Assembly (NCBI GenBank): GCA_040219275.1
Contig: JAVJSU010000100.1
Location: 94,336-158,335, forward strand
Length of the DNA: 64,000 bases
Origin: JAVJSU01 sp040219275
GTDB lineage: Bacteria > Chloroflexota > Anaerolineae > Aggregatilineales > Phototrophicaceae
Reading direction: 5' to 3'
In this document: piece after piece, positions 46,004-54,871 of the stretch
How the letters are laid out: each line of letters begins with the position of its first letter
How positions within the stretch are numbered: the first letter of the stretch is position 1
Made by a program: the position numbers and the translations under genes
Notes under the pieces: generated by a model
What the model was told of the DNA's origin: nothing
What the model saw: the letters and a program-made list of their open reading frames with translations, nothing else
Databases searched by the model: none

Positions 46004-47908
46004 TCACTCCGCCAGCATCGTCCATTCTTCCATCATCGCTTCGAGATCAGATTCTGTCTGCATATACTCCTCGCCGAGTTTACTGACCTTGAAGGCATTG
46101 CCATCTGCGCTCGCCGTCGCAATTTCCGCATTTAGCGTTTCCATGCGCGCTTCTAAAGCATGAATCTGCTTTTCAACTTCACTCAAGCGTTTTTTGAGTT
46201 CAAATGGATTCAATCCATGTTTTTTCTCTGTATTACTTGCGCCATTGCTCTTGCCGTTTCCATTGGTTTTAGCCGCTTCTGCCGCTTTTTCGGATTGTTC
46301 TCGCTTGTTGCGCTCGTCCAAGAATTCCCGATATGTCCCTTTAAACAAATTGACCATGCCGGGCTGTGCAGACCAGATTTGTGTCGCCAGCGCGTCGATT
46401 AAGTAACGATCATGGCTGACGATGAGGATTGTGCCGTCAAAATTACCCAGCACTTCCTGTAACACTTCCTGACTTTCAATATCAAGATGGTTGGTCGGTT
46501 CGTCCAATAGCAACAAATTCGCCCCGCCGAGCGCCAATTTCGCCAGCGCCAGTCGTCCCCGCTCTCCGCCGGAAAGCGTGCCGACTTTACGAAACACATC
46601 GTCACCCGTGAACAAATAGCGTGCCAGATACGCCCGCGCCTCGCTAATCGGCATCGACTTGGTATCAGTGATTTCATCGACCAGCGTATTACTCGGATCA
46701 AGCCGTTCATGCGCCTGTGCGAAATAACCGACCTGTACCGAAGCGCCGAGCATCGCCACACCATCTAAAGCGGGCAATTCGCCGATAACGGTTTTCAGGA
46801 AGGTACTTTTACCCACGCCATTTGGACCGATCAATGCGGCAGTCTCCCCGCGCCAGAGCGTGATTTCCGGCACAGTGAGGAGCGGATCGTCCTGTTCATA
46901 ACCCACGGTCAAATCGCCCGTCATCAGCACTTTGTCGCCACTTCGCATCGCCGTTTCGATTCGCAGATTCATCTCCTTGCGATGACCGCGAGGCTTGCCG
47001 ATGATCTTGCCGCGTTTTTGCATGGTCGCCAGCTTCTTCTGCCGACCCTTCGCCTGCGCCGTCCACCGACTGCCCATATGCTTGCGGATGTAATCCTGCT
47101 CTTTAGTCAGGAACGCCTGTTGTGATTCATATTCTTTGATATGGCGCTCGTAACGCTCCGCCCGTTGTTGCACATAATGGCTGTAATTCCCGCGGTAGGT
47201 TTCCAGCGTGCCGTAATCCATCTCCCAGATGGCTGATGCGAACGAATCCATAAAATAGCGATCATGGCTAACCGCCAGCACCGCACCCGGAAATTCGCGC
47301 AAGAATTTTTCCAGCCATTCAATCGCGTTGATGTCCAGATGGTTGGTCGGTTCATCGAGCACCAGCAGATCCGGCTCTTCCAGCAGAAGTCGCGCCAGAA
47401 CCGCTCGCGTTTTCTGCCCGCCGGAAAGTTGCGTCAGTGGCATGTCATAATCATCCGTCTCGAAGCCCACACCCATCAACACCATGCGGAGCTTGCTTTC
47501 GTAGATGTAGCCGCCGTCGCGCTCAAATTTTTCCTGCAACGGACCATACGCTTCTAATGCCACATCATGCTTATCAGGATCAGCCATGTCATGCTCAAGT
47601 TGATTAAGCTGTCCTTCCATCTCGCGCAATTCGGTGAAGGCAGTCATCGCTTCTTCCCACAGCGTATGACTCCCCACCAATTCGGGACGCTGTGGCAAAA
47701 AGCCAATCCGCGAACCACGCGCAATGTGAATCGAACCTTCCGTCGGCGTATCTTCCCCGACGATCAAATGGAGCAGGGTAGTTTTGCCTGCACCATTCGG
47801 ACCGACCAGGGCAATGCGGGAATGATGCGGAATTTCTATCGTCACGTCGCTGAAAATTTCATCAGGACCGTAAAATTTACTTAGTTTCGTACCAGTTAGT
47901 AAAGACAT
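46004..47908 (-). CDS. ABC-F family ATPase (Uup/EttA-like)
   Basis: 634 residues with two ABC domains and no membrane segment. Domain 1: Walker A GPNGAGKTT at 36-44, LSGGQKTRA, VLDEPTNHLD. Domain 2: GPNGVGKST, LSGGERGRLALAKL, LLDEPTNHLD. The ~70-residue inter-domain linker is basic and helical (ERYERHIKEYESQQAFLTKEQDYIRKHMG), and the C-terminal helix pair (FELKKRLSEVEKQIHALEARMETL) is the coiled-coil typical of Uup/ARE-type members. ABC-F proteins act on the ribosome in translation or antibiotic resistance. The start is placed at ATG 47908 by alignment to family members; the frame is open to 47947. Confidence 0.92.
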   Translation of the reverse strand: MSLLTGTKLSKFYGPDEIFSDVTIEIPHHSRIALVGPNGAGKTTLLHLIVGEDTPTEGSIHIARGSRIGFLPQRPELVGSHTLWEEAMTAFTELREMEGQLNQLEHDMADPDKHDVALEAYGPLQEKFERDGGYIYESKLRMVLMGVGFETDDYDMPLTQLSGGQKTRAVLARLLLEEPDLLVLDEPTNHLDINAIEWLEKFLREFPGAVLAVSHDRYFMDSFASAIWEMDYGTLETYRGNYSHYVQQRAERYERHIKEYESQQAFLTKEQDYIRKHMGSRWTAQAKGRQKKLATMQKRGKIIGKPRGHRKEMNLRIETAMRSGDKVLMTGDLTVGYEQDDPLLTVPEITLWRGETAALIGPNGVGKSTFLKTVIGELPALDGVAMLGASVQVGYFAQAHERLDPSNTLVDEITDTKSMPISEARAYLARYLFTGDDVFRKVGTLSGGERGRLALAKLALGGANLLLLDEPTNHLDIESQEVLQEVLGNFDGTILIVSHDRYLIDALATQIWSAQPGMVNLFKGTYREFLDERNKREQSEKAAEAAKTNGNGKSNGASNTEKKHGLNPFELKKRLSEVEKQIHALEARMETLNAEIATASADGNAFKVSKLGEEYMQTESDLEAMMEEWTMLAE

Positions 47909-48120
47909 AAGCTGAAAGTTTGTACTCTGAGGGTTCATAACGGACACAATGCGTTGATTATATCACGTTCGTCAGCGGACTTTGATGCTAGAATCTTAAC
48001 ATCATGCTATTTGATCTGATGTGTTTTAAATAACGCCTACGTCCTATTGAGTTTGTGTCGTCATCACCGTTATGATGCATACTGATGATTACTTTTATCG
48101 GATTCTTAGGATCACCTTGA

Positions 48121-49119
48121 ATGAAACAGCTATTGAAAATTTGTATTGTGTTTTTACTTTGGATCCCATTTTTGAATGCTTACGCGCAGGACGACTCCAG
48201 CGATTCTCCGATTGGACGCTGTGTCAATATGGGCAATATGCTAGAAGCGCCCAACGAAGGCGAGTGGGGCGTGCGCGTAGAAGACGATTATATGCAGACC
48301 ATCGTCGATGCTGGTTTCGACAGTGCGCGTATTCCCATTCGCTGGTCAGCCCATGCAGAAGAAACCGCGCCCTATACGATAGACCCTGACTTTATGGAAC
48401 GGATTCATGAAGTGGTGGATATGGCGCTAGAAGCAGACTTGAACGCGGTCATCAACATTCATCACTACGATGAAATGATGACCGAGCCAGACGCGAATTT
48501 TGAACGTTTACAGGGACTCTGGGCGCAAATCGCCGAGTCATTTGCCGATTATCCTGAAACGGTGCTGTTTGAATTGCTCAATGAGCCACACAATCAACTG
48601 GTTGCCAACATCTGGAATGAAATGTATCCGCAACTGATCAACATTATCCGCGAAACCAACCCCGAACGCTTGATTATTTTCGGCGGCGATCAGTGGAATT
48701 CTGCCTTTTCGCTGGATAATCTGATTCTGCCAGTCAACACCGAAAACTTAATGGTTACTTTCCACTTTTACGAACCCTTCCAATTTACACATCAAGGTGC
48801 GGAATGGGTGGACGGCGCATACGCGTGGCGTGGTACCCGATTCGGTTCTGAGGCGGACTATGCACTCATTAACGACACGCTTGATGATGTGATTGCATGG
48901 CGGGACGCGCACAATATCCCGATATTTCTCGGCGAATGGGGATCATATTCCACCGCAAATTTTGATGACCGTCTGCTCTACACAGAAACGGTGCGCGAAG
49001 CCGTAGAATCACGCGGGTTAGGCTGGTGTTATTGGGAATTCGCATCCGGTTTCGGTATTTATGATCCCAATACGGACGAATTCAACGATCTATACACGGC
49101 GTTGATTCCAGAAAATTAA
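48121..49119 (+). CDS. exported glycoside hydrolase family 5
   Basis: 332 residues. A signal peptide (ending NAYAQ, ~23) precedes a TIM-barrel GH5 domain: GRCVNMGNMLEAP, GFDSARIPIRWSAHA, the acid/base Glu155 in LLNEPHNQL and the nucleophile Glu272 in FLGEWGSYS, plus HFYEPFQFTHQG. These are the GH5 endo-beta-glucanase/exo-glucosidase signatures. It hydrolyses beta-linked polysaccharide outside the cell; cellulase, mannanase or exo-beta-1,3-glucanase activity cannot be separated by eye. Single gene, followed by a strong terminator. Confidence 0.92.
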   Translation: MKQLLKICIVFLLWIPFLNAYAQDDSSDSPIGRCVNMGNMLEAPNEGEWGVRVEDDYMQTIVDAGFDSARIPIRWSAHAEETAPYTIDPDFMERIHEVVDMALEADLNAVINIHHYDEMMTEPDANFERLQGLWAQIAESFADYPETVLFELLNEPHNQLVANIWNEMYPQLINIIRETNPERLIIFGGDQWNSAFSLDNLILPVNTENLMVTFHFYEPFQFTHQGAEWVDGAYAWRGTRFGSEADYALINDTLDDVIAWRDAHNIPIFLGEWGSYSTANFDDRLLYTETVREAVESRGLGWCYWEFASGFGIYDPNTDEFNDLYTALIPEN

Positions 49120-49141
49120 GGGTCTTTTTCCGATAGAATTT

Positions 49142-49177
49142 GGGTGAAGCATAAGTTACACGGCTTCACCTTTTTTA
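49142..49177 (+). terminator. intrinsic terminator of the GH5 gene
   Basis: GGTGAAGC (49143-49150) and GCTTCACC (49163-49170) form a perfect 8-bp stem with a 12-base loop followed by TTTTTT. Confidence 0.85.
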
Positions 49178-49191
49178 ATTGGCGACAACAC

Positions 49192-50037
49192 CTAATCCAA
49201 TTTCCCATGCCGTTGCAATGCGCGGAGTGCGCCAATTGTCGCGGCGGGTTGCCAGTGTCCGAGGTCATGTTCGTCCCGCCAGCGACCATCGGCTTCCTGT
49301 GTGTCCAGCAGATACGTCAGGCTACGCTCCACTAGCTCCGGCATGGCTTTAGACACGCGTGAGTCTGGCGTAGGCGCAAAAGCGAGCAGGGCAGGATACT
49401 GTTTCTCCGGCGCTTTCGCGGCGCACTCACGGATATTCTCAATCGTTGCGACGCGATACGTTTCTACGTCAGGAAAGTCATCAACATTCATGAAGTAATC
49501 AAAGGCATGATACGCCATGAATAACCACTCGTTTGCCTGAATTTTCTCCAATGTGAGGTTTTCCTGTGCCCATGCCTGTGTTTTGGATGCTAACTCCGGC
49601 GAAACCAAACCAAGCGCGGTCAAATTGCCGGTAATTGAATCCGGCGCGGTTTGCCCGCCTTCATTCCACCACGGTGCATGAGGATAAGTCAGCACACTTG
49701 GCGGATTTTTCAACGCGCCATCGTCTGTTTGATTGTTGCTCACCCACGCCACTGTACCATCGAACAAGTTGCCTGCCGGGATGTCCCAATCACGCACCGT
49801 CACCTGTAAAATGTATTCGAGGGCTAGAGGATGCGAGTCCGGTGTTTTGATGTCATGCTCCAGCGCATGACCCCATCCGTCATCGGTGTTTTTGTAACAA
49901 AGCAGGCATTGATGCAATCGTGCTAGATGTGCCTGTCGCCTGTTTTGATCTCCAAACAGATACGCAAACGCGGCGCGTTCCCACAAAATGCCATTCGCGT
50001 ACACAAATTCCCGTGCCTTTTCAATTGAAACTCCCAT
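49192..50037 (-). CDS. prenyltransferase/terpenoid-cyclase-fold protein
   Basis: 281 residues, soluble, no signal peptide. The sequence has the alpha-alpha toroid repeats of the squalene-hopene cyclase/prenyltransferase superfamily (NTDDGWGHALEHDI, SNNQTDDGALK, LLDTQEADGRWRDEHDLGHWQPAATIGALRALQ), QW-like motifs being degenerate. It is too short for a squalene cyclase (~630 residues) and has no DXDD motif, so it is probably a non-cyclising relative of unknown activity. Start ATG 50037. It converges on the GH5 gene with a terminator between them. Confidence 0.6.
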   Translation of the reverse strand: MGVSIEKAREFVYANGILWERAAFAYLFGDQNRRQAHLARLHQCLLCYKNTDDGWGHALEHDIKTPDSHPLALEYILQVTVRDWDIPAGNLFDGTVAWVSNNQTDDGALKNPPSVLTYPHAPWWNEGGQTAPDSITGNLTALGLVSPELASKTQAWAQENLTLEKIQANEWLFMAYHAFDYFMNVDDFPDVETYRVATIENIRECAAKAPEKQYPALLAFAPTPDSRVSKAMPELVERSLTYLLDTQEADGRWRDEHDLGHWQPAATIGALRALQRHGKLD

Positions 50038-50376
50038 GTCACTTCTCCTCAGCTAGAGAATATCTTTCTCAACACTAAAGATAGAATATTTGTTCTTATT
50101 GTGCAAATAATCAGTATTTTGTAGCAAATAAATTTCGTAAATTTCCCCGCTGAAATAATCGGAAAGTTAATATTCTAATTTATATATTAGTTGTGGAATG
50201 TTGGATTAAGAGTAAGAAATACGGCAGAGGATTATGATGATTGATCGTAATGTACCATAAGACAACATACAATAACGAAAAACTTATGAAATAATTCCTC
50301 ATGCACTTTCTCTGTTTTATTACATATATTAAGATAGGGACTGTTAGTGAATTTATCTTATGTGTAGGAAGACGCA
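50038..50376. other. AT-rich intergenic region
   Basis: 339 bases between divergent genes, very AT-rich. A 65-codon minus-strand frame exists but has no ribosome site and a biased composition, and I do not call it. TAAGAT-like -10 hexamers occur near 50330, with no clear -35. Nothing else is identified. Confidence 0.35.
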
Positions 50377-50841
50377 ATGCCTATCTATAACACACAATAC
50401 ATCGAAAAATGGATCCGTTACTTAAATGATACGGATCGTGATATGAGCCGGATGGCTGCTGAAAAATTAGGTGATACGATGGACTCATCTGTCGTGCCGG
50501 AACTTATAAACACACTGTCAAATCGTCCTGATGATGTTCGTTTGGCGGCGGTGCGCTCTTTAGGTAAATTAGGAGATCGTACTGCGGTTAATTCACTTAT
50601 AAACCTCCTTGATGATGACAACCCGATGGTCGCCTCTACTGCGGCGGATGCGTTGGGGCAAATTGGTCATGAGAGCGCCGTATCAGCATTGAAAAATATT
50701 CTTGAAACCTATAAAAGCGAAAAAAATCGACATAATCAGCTCCATGGGCAAAATCGAGGTCTATTTATGGCGGCTGTATATGCACTCCAAACCATCAATA
50801 CACCCTTAGCACGGTCTGCGCTGAAACGTTACTACAAGTAA
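50377..50841 (+). CDS. small HEAT-repeat protein (PBS lyase type)
   Basis: 154 residues, cytosolic. It is built of about four short HEAT/PBS-lyase-type repeats: IRYLNDTDRDMSRMAAEKLGD, VPELINTLSNRPDDVRLAAVRSLGKLGD, AVNSLINLLDDDNPMVASTAADALGQIGH and AVSALKNILETYKS, ending with a final helix ALKRYYK. Such proteins bind partners, for example bilin lyase-like or scaffold functions; no partner is adjacent. An AGGAAG site precedes the ATG. The repeat style resembles the N-terminal modules of the two membrane proteins at 56948-59387. Confidence 0.8.
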   Translation: MPIYNTQYIEKWIRYLNDTDRDMSRMAAEKLGDTMDSSVVPELINTLSNRPDDVRLAAVRSLGKLGDRTAVNSLINLLDDDNPMVASTAADALGQIGHESAVSALKNILETYKSEKNRHNQLHGQNRGLFMAAVYALQTINTPLARSALKRYYK

Positions 50842-51283
50842 TTACATGCGACATCCAAAATCATACAGAAGAGCAGGGGACAGCCTGACACGCTATCGCC
50901 TGTTTTTGTATTCTACGCTACCGTGATTTAAACTCTAAGATGGTCAGGATACTCGCTAAAAAATAACCGCGTATGAGAGGCGTGCGTTGTTAGCAAAATG
51001 TGCTGGCATAGGGAGAACGTTTGAGAGACATCACATAAATCGCATACTTTCCTCAGTGTTCCGTTACGGTTTTCCGAACGGAGTAAATTTTATGTTGCTA
51101 TTTATGCCGATAATCCACCGCTTTACCAACGTTGGACCCACTATTTCATTGTTGAAACATGTCCTTATGCTTAATTTAGCATTATCTTGATACAATTTCT
51201 TCATAATAGGTGTTTAGTACTAGCCTGAACAAACGGTACAACGTTATTATTTCTGAAACATGCAATTATCTGAAAGGGCGCGA
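50842..51283 (+). other. long intergenic region with one hairpin
   Basis: 442 bases. It holds a 67-codon frame (50987-51190) that lacks a ribosome site and a recognisable protein and is not called. A bulged stem-loop at 51060-51082 (TCCGTT with AACGGA, inner CGG-CCG) is followed by GTAAATTTTATG and may be a weak terminator or RNA element. The promoter of the lipoprotein gene at 51284 should lie near the right end, where CATAAT occurs at 51202-51207. Confidence 0.35.
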
Positions 51284-52909
51284 ATGATTGATAAGCGGTT
51301 TTTTCCAACACGCGCTGTGTTACTCATCCAACTGTTGATTATTAGTGGACTTATCATCGCCTGTGGTGGCGACGCGGGTAACGTAGCGAATAACGAGAAT
51401 GCGGGTGAAGACTCACCACCACCACCATCGCCAACCCCGCAACCCATCAATATTGATCTGGATGGCACAGCAGGTGTGCTTGCATGGGTCGGTGAAGGGC
51501 GATTACCCGGTCAGCAATCTTCAGACGCGCCGGGAGAATTGGTACTCATCGAACGCAACGGTGATGTTACGCCTGTGTTTACCTTGCCCTCCGGCACAAA
51601 TCGTATTTATGCCTGTGGCGAACAGGCAACCTCCACCGATCAACGCTATTTTGCGCTCTATGTCGGTACCGATCACGGCTCATTATTTATCGCAGATCAG
51701 GCGGAAACTCTCTTTGAGATTGACCGTATTGATGCGCTCGGTTGTATCGGCAGTGGTGCCTTACAATTTAGCCCTAACGGTGAACGTATCGCCTATATTG
51801 ATTTTGCGGATAATGCCCAAACCGATCCCGTTGCGCAGGGCATTATGTACGTCCGAGAATCAAACTCGCGTGATACAGAAGAGGTCCTCTTCAGCTTTGA
51901 TAATGTCGCCGCTTTTGATATCGCAGATACACAGGTCGCTTACGTAGGCATTTTCAGCGATTACAACGAAGCGGCACTCACCATCTGGGATGATGGGGAT
52001 ACGGATGAAGTTGGCACATTTTTCTCAGAGCAAGGGTGCCGGTTCGCAGGGGCGCAGGTTTCGCTGATGGCAAATAATGGCGTGAGCATTTTGCTCGGTC
52101 AACGCTGTGAAAGTGGTGCGGGTACACGCTGGGCGATTTATGCCGGTGACATTGCCGGCGGGGGCGTAACCCGTGTACTCAACGGCAATGCGACAGGCTC
52201 ATTTTTCAGCGAGTCGCGCACGGCGACTTTGTTTGCCTCGCATGAAGGTGAAGTCATGGTCTATGCTATCCCCAACGGCATCGCCCGTAACCTCGTCAAC
52301 CTCCGTATGACTACGCTCACTGAATCGGATGCAGGCGAAGATATTACCGAAAGTGCGGTGATGCCACGCCTGACCAGCCGTTTATACAATCCAGAAGATA
52401 ATGCCTTGCCAGTTGTTTCGCCGGATGGACGCTGGGTGGCGATGGTGAGCAATACCGTAAACAATGATGTTGCTATCAACATTTTCGATCTGGTCAATCC
52501 AGACAATCCGCCACTGATTCTCAACCCGGTAAATCGGGGTGACACGATCTCGTCCATCGGCTACACACCGGATAGCGCCACGCTGTTGTTTGTGGCAGGT
52601 GGTAGCAATGGCGATAATAATTCACTCTTCGGAGTCTCGCTGGAAGATGGTGTAGATGAACGCTTGATCCGCGGGCGTTATGGGCATGTCATTGCGGCGG
52701 CAACGGGCGATTTCGCCATCTTAACCGAATGGCGCGTACTGACTGATCCGCGTGAACCATCATATCTTAACCTGATCACGATGGACTTAAACGATCCTGA
52801 TACGACTGAAGTCTTATTTGAAGGCGCGGAGATCGTGAACGATAGCGTGACCAATCAACGCTTTATCTATCCACTTGCATGGCGAGAAACCTTCCCCGAA
52901 GAAGAATAA
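51284..52909 (+). CDS. WD40-like beta-propeller lipoprotein
   Basis: 541 residues. A lipobox (LIIAC) after a hydrophobic signal predicts acylation and membrane anchoring. A Ser/Pro-rich linker (EDSPPPPSPTPQP) follows. The remainder is a beta-propeller with TolB/PD40-like blades (LVLIERNGDVTPVFTL, LQFSPNGERIAYIDFAD, PVVSPDGRWVAMVSNT, YTPDSATLLFVAGG). PD40 propellers usually bind proteins or peptides in the periplasm. The frame opens at 51260, but ATG 51284 has GAAAGG six bases upstream and starts the signal. A strong terminator follows. Function is otherwise unknown. Confidence 0.8.
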   Translation: MIDKRFFPTRAVLLIQLLIISGLIIACGGDAGNVANNENAGEDSPPPPSPTPQPINIDLDGTAGVLAWVGEGRLPGQQSSDAPGELVLIERNGDVTPVFTLPSGTNRIYACGEQATSTDQRYFALYVGTDHGSLFIADQAETLFEIDRIDALGCIGSGALQFSPNGERIAYIDFADNAQTDPVAQGIMYVRESNSRDTEEVLFSFDNVAAFDIADTQVAYVGIFSDYNEAALTIWDDGDTDEVGTFFSEQGCRFAGAQVSLMANNGVSILLGQRCESGAGTRWAIYAGDIAGGGVTRVLNGNATGSFFSESRTATLFASHEGEVMVYAIPNGIARNLVNLRMTTLTESDAGEDITESAVMPRLTSRLYNPEDNALPVVSPDGRWVAMVSNTVNNDVAINIFDLVNPDNPPLILNPVNRGDTISSIGYTPDSATLLFVAGGSNGDNNSLFGVSLEDGVDERLIRGRYGHVIAAATGDFAILTEWRVLTDPREPSYLNLITMDLNDPDTTEVLFEGAEIVNDSVTNQRFIYPLAWRETFPEEE

Positions 52910-52918
52910 TCTAACAAT

Positions 52919-52954
52919 AAAAGCCACAGGTAACATCTGCTTGTGGCTTTTTTT
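52919..52954 (+). terminator. intrinsic terminator
   Basis: AAAGCCACA (52920-52928) and TGTGGCTTT (52942-52950) form a perfect 9-bp stem, followed by TTTT. It ends the WD40-like lipoprotein gene. Confidence 0.9.
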
Positions 52955-53041
52955 ATGCTGATTTTGCGTGCCGTTTATCCCACATTGAGTTCCCATCGGC
53001 TATAATCATCATGACTTAACGTGTATAAGGAGGGCATAATC

Positions 53042-53314
53042 ATGGATTTAACATTCGGGCAATTACTGGTCTGGTTGATCGTCGGGGCATTAGCCGGTAC
53101 GCTGGCGGGGCAATTGGTCACGCGTAGAAAACGGGGCTACGGTTTGATCGGCAATATTATTATCGGTCTGGCGGGTGCGATTGTCGGCGGCTTTATCTTC
53201 GGCGTGCTGGATATTTCCATCGGCGAGGAAATTACCGTTTCACTTGGGGATATCATCGCGGCATTTGTCGGGGCATTATTACTAATTTTTATACTCTCAA
53301 CAATCCGACGTTAA
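53042..53314 (+). CDS. GlsB/YeaQ/YmgE-type stress membrane protein
   Basis: 90 residues, three predicted membrane helices. The pattern LLVWLIVGALAGTLAGQLVTR, GLIGNIIIGLAGAIVGGFIFG and DIIAAFVGALLLIFIL is that of the transglycosylase-associated (UPF0410, YeaQ/YmgE) family, linked to stress response in other bacteria. ATG 53042 has GGAGG nine bases upstream; the frame begins earlier at 53021 without a site. It is alone, 330 bases upstream of the cold-shock gene. Confidence 0.9.
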   Translation: MDLTFGQLLVWLIVGALAGTLAGQLVTRRKRGYGLIGNIIIGLAGAIVGGFIFGVLDISIGEEITVSLGDIIAAFVGALLLIFILSTIRR

Positions 53315-53374
53315 CAATGCAATGTAGCGTTATATGAGTGTAGCGTGAGAAATCATTTCGTTGTACAATGAGTA

Positions 53375-53643
53375 TGCTGTGCGGGAAAACTTTCGGTGCT
53401 TTTGCCGAACCCGCATGAGGTGCAGTGGTAGGTACCTTAGCCGGAATGAGAAGACCGTAAGTTTACCCCCATTTTACAGCTAACCGCGCTTGTGAAGCCG
53501 GATGCCGTAAATGGGTTTGAAGGTGTAAATTTCTAAGTGCTCTCTCTTTTGAGTACCGCAATAAATCCTGACAATCTGGATGTGTGTGTACCACAGGCTA
53601 AAGCAATACCAGTGAGTAATTCAGTAGTTTCAGGAGATTTACA
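53375..53643 (+). ncRNA. candidate structured leader RNA of the cold-shock gene
   Basis: The 329-base gap before the cold-shock gene holds dense, nested complementarity. Stem 1: TGCGGG (53380-53385) with CCCGCA (53410-53415), enclosing TTCGG (53392-53396) with CCGAA (53405-53409). Stem 2: CCCATTTTAC (53468-53477) with GTAAATGGG (53507-53515), one bulge, enclosing CCGCGCTT (53484-53491) with AAGCCGG (53495-53501). An outer pair TTTACC (53462-53467) with GGTGTAAA (53522-53529) closes it. TACAAT at 53364-53369 is a possible -10. It may be a cis-acting thermosensitive 5' UTR, a riboswitch or a separate small RNA. I cannot match it to a known RNA family. Confidence 0.5.
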
Positions 53644-53859
53644 ATGGCAGAACGTACTCGTGGCACAGTGAAATGGTTCAACAGCGAAAAAGGCTATGGC
53701 TTCATCGCGCAGGAAGATGGAGACGATCTCTTTGTACATTATTCAGAAATTCAGGGTAATGGATTTCGTTCTCTCAATGAGGGCGACACAGTAGAATTTG
53801 AAATCACGGATGGCAACAAAGGCAAGCAAGCCAGTGCCGTCATGGTCGTTACAGAATAA
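53644..53859 (+). CDS. csp: cold-shock protein (CspA family)
   Basis: 71 residues, a complete cold-shock OB domain. [16 protein letters not shown] is the RNP1-like motif and DLFVHYSEI the RNP2-like one; the end reads [14 protein letters not shown]. It binds single-stranded nucleic acids and relieves RNA structure. The ribosome site is AGGAG seven bases before the ATG. It sits 330 bases after the membrane-stress gene behind a structured leader, as csp genes often do. A strong intrinsic terminator follows. Confidence 0.97.
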   Translation: MAERTRGTVKWFNSEKGYGFIAQEDGDDLFVHYSEIQGNGFRSLNEGDTVEFEITDGNKGKQASAVMVVTE

Positions 53860-53897
53860 GCCTCAAAAAATCGAATAAAATTTAAATAACATACCCA

Positions 53898-53931
53898 ACC
53901 CGCCACTTATCAGCTAAGTGGCGGTTTTTTT
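53898..53931 (+). terminator. intrinsic terminator of the cold-shock gene
   Basis: CCGCCACTTA (53900-53909) and TAAGTGGCGG (53915-53924) form a perfect 10-bp stem with loop TCAGC, followed by TTTTTTT. Confidence 0.93.
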
Positions 53932-53950
53932 GTTCATTAGATGGCGAACC

Positions 53951-54781
53951 TCACGCCCCGTCTTCAATCACCTTGCACGGATTGCTAATTTCGCCGATGC
54001 CCTCGATGCTGACCGTCACCACATCGCCATCTTTGAGGAAGCGCGGCGGCTTTTGTGCCTTGCCCACGCCGGAAGGTGTACCCGTCAAGATCATATCGCC
54101 CGGCTCCAGAACAAAGGATTGCGAACAGTACGAAATCAAATATGGGATGTTGAAAATCATATCGCTCGTATTTCCGTTTTGCATTTCTTTATCGTTTAGC
54201 TTGGTGACGATGTTGAGCTTGTGCGGGTCTTCAATCGCAGACGCGCTGACGATCACCGGACCTATCGGGCAAAACGTATCCAGCCCCTTAGCCCGTACCC
54301 ACTGACTTTCCGAATCTTGCAGATCGCGTGCGCTCACATCATTGGCAATCGTATAGCCAAACACATGCTTAAGCGCATCTTCTTCGCTGACATGAGAGGC
54401 GCGTTTGCCGATAATCACCGCCAATTCGCCCTCATAATCGACCTGTGTCGTGTGTGCACTACGCCATATGATCGCCTCGCCTGTCCCGATGACACTGCTC
54501 GGAAATTTTGCGAACAGTAATGGAGTAGTGGGTAATTCGTTTTTCAATTCTTTGGCATGATCCGCATAATTGCGTCCCACACCGATGATCTTACCCGGTA
54601 CATAAGGCGCGAGTAGTGTCACATCACTCAAATTGACTCGTTCGCTTGTTTTTTGCGGTGTAATGCCACGTCGCATATAGCCAATCAGCCCATCTTGTAG
54701 GGCAAACTGTGTAATCTCACCCGCATCATTCACTTCACCAATGCAGGTACGTCCTTTGTAACGAAAATTCAGCAATTTCAT
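53951..54781 (-). CDS. fumarylacetoacetate hydrolase family protein
   Basis: 276 residues. It contains GVGRNYADHAKE, EGELAVIIGKR, IANDVSARDLQ and TGTPSGVGKAQKPPRFL, the metal-binding Glu/Asp clusters and loop of the FAH superfamily. Enzymes of this group cleave C-C bonds or hydrate in catabolism of aromatic or acyl-pyruvate compounds; acylpyruvase or 5-oxopent-3-ene-1,2,5-tricarboxylate-type activity is likely, but the substrate is unknown. The frame extends nine codons upstream to a TTG, but ATG 54781 is used. It converges on the cold-shock gene. Confidence 0.92.
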   Translation of the reverse strand: MKLLNFRYKGRTCIGEVNDAGEITQFALQDGLIGYMRRGITPQKTSERVNLSDVTLLAPYVPGKIIGVGRNYADHAKELKNELPTTPLLFAKFPSSVIGTGEAIIWRSAHTTQVDYEGELAVIIGKRASHVSEEDALKHVFGYTIANDVSARDLQDSESQWVRAKGLDTFCPIGPVIVSASAIEDPHKLNIVTKLNDKEMQNGNTSDMIFNIPYLISYCSQSFVLEPGDMILTGTPSGVGKAQKPPRFLKDGDVVTVSIEGIGEISNPCKVIEDGA

Positions 54782-54828
54782 AACAGTCTCGCGTTCTTTA
54801 GCATCCAATAATCAAGAAGTATTTTAAG

Positions 54829-54853
54829 TCCCTCTCTCATTTTGGGAGAGGGA
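54829..54853 (-). repeat. short C/G-rich palindrome
   Basis: TCCCTCTCTC (54829-54838) pairs with GGGAGAGGGA (54844-54853) with one T-G and loop ATTTT. The flanks TTTAGGGTGAGGG resemble short repeats frequent in Chloroflexota. It sits between two same-strand genes and may be a 3' hairpin of the gene at 54872. Confidence 0.5.
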
Positions 54854-54871
54854 TTTAGGGTGAGGGCAACC

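Noticed and set aside
50180..50377. 65-codon minus-strand open frame with a hydrophobic translation
   Set aside because: AT-rich region where hydrophobic codons are expected; no ribosome site.
50987..51190. 67-codon open frame in a long intergenic gap
   Set aside because: No ribosome site and no recognisable protein pattern.
53476..53488. ACAGCTAACCGCG, like the 3' block of the c-di-AMP (ydaO) riboswitch
   Set aside because: The other conserved blocks of that riboswitch (GGGGAACC, GGGTGAA, CCCGAAYCC just upstream) are not at the required positions.
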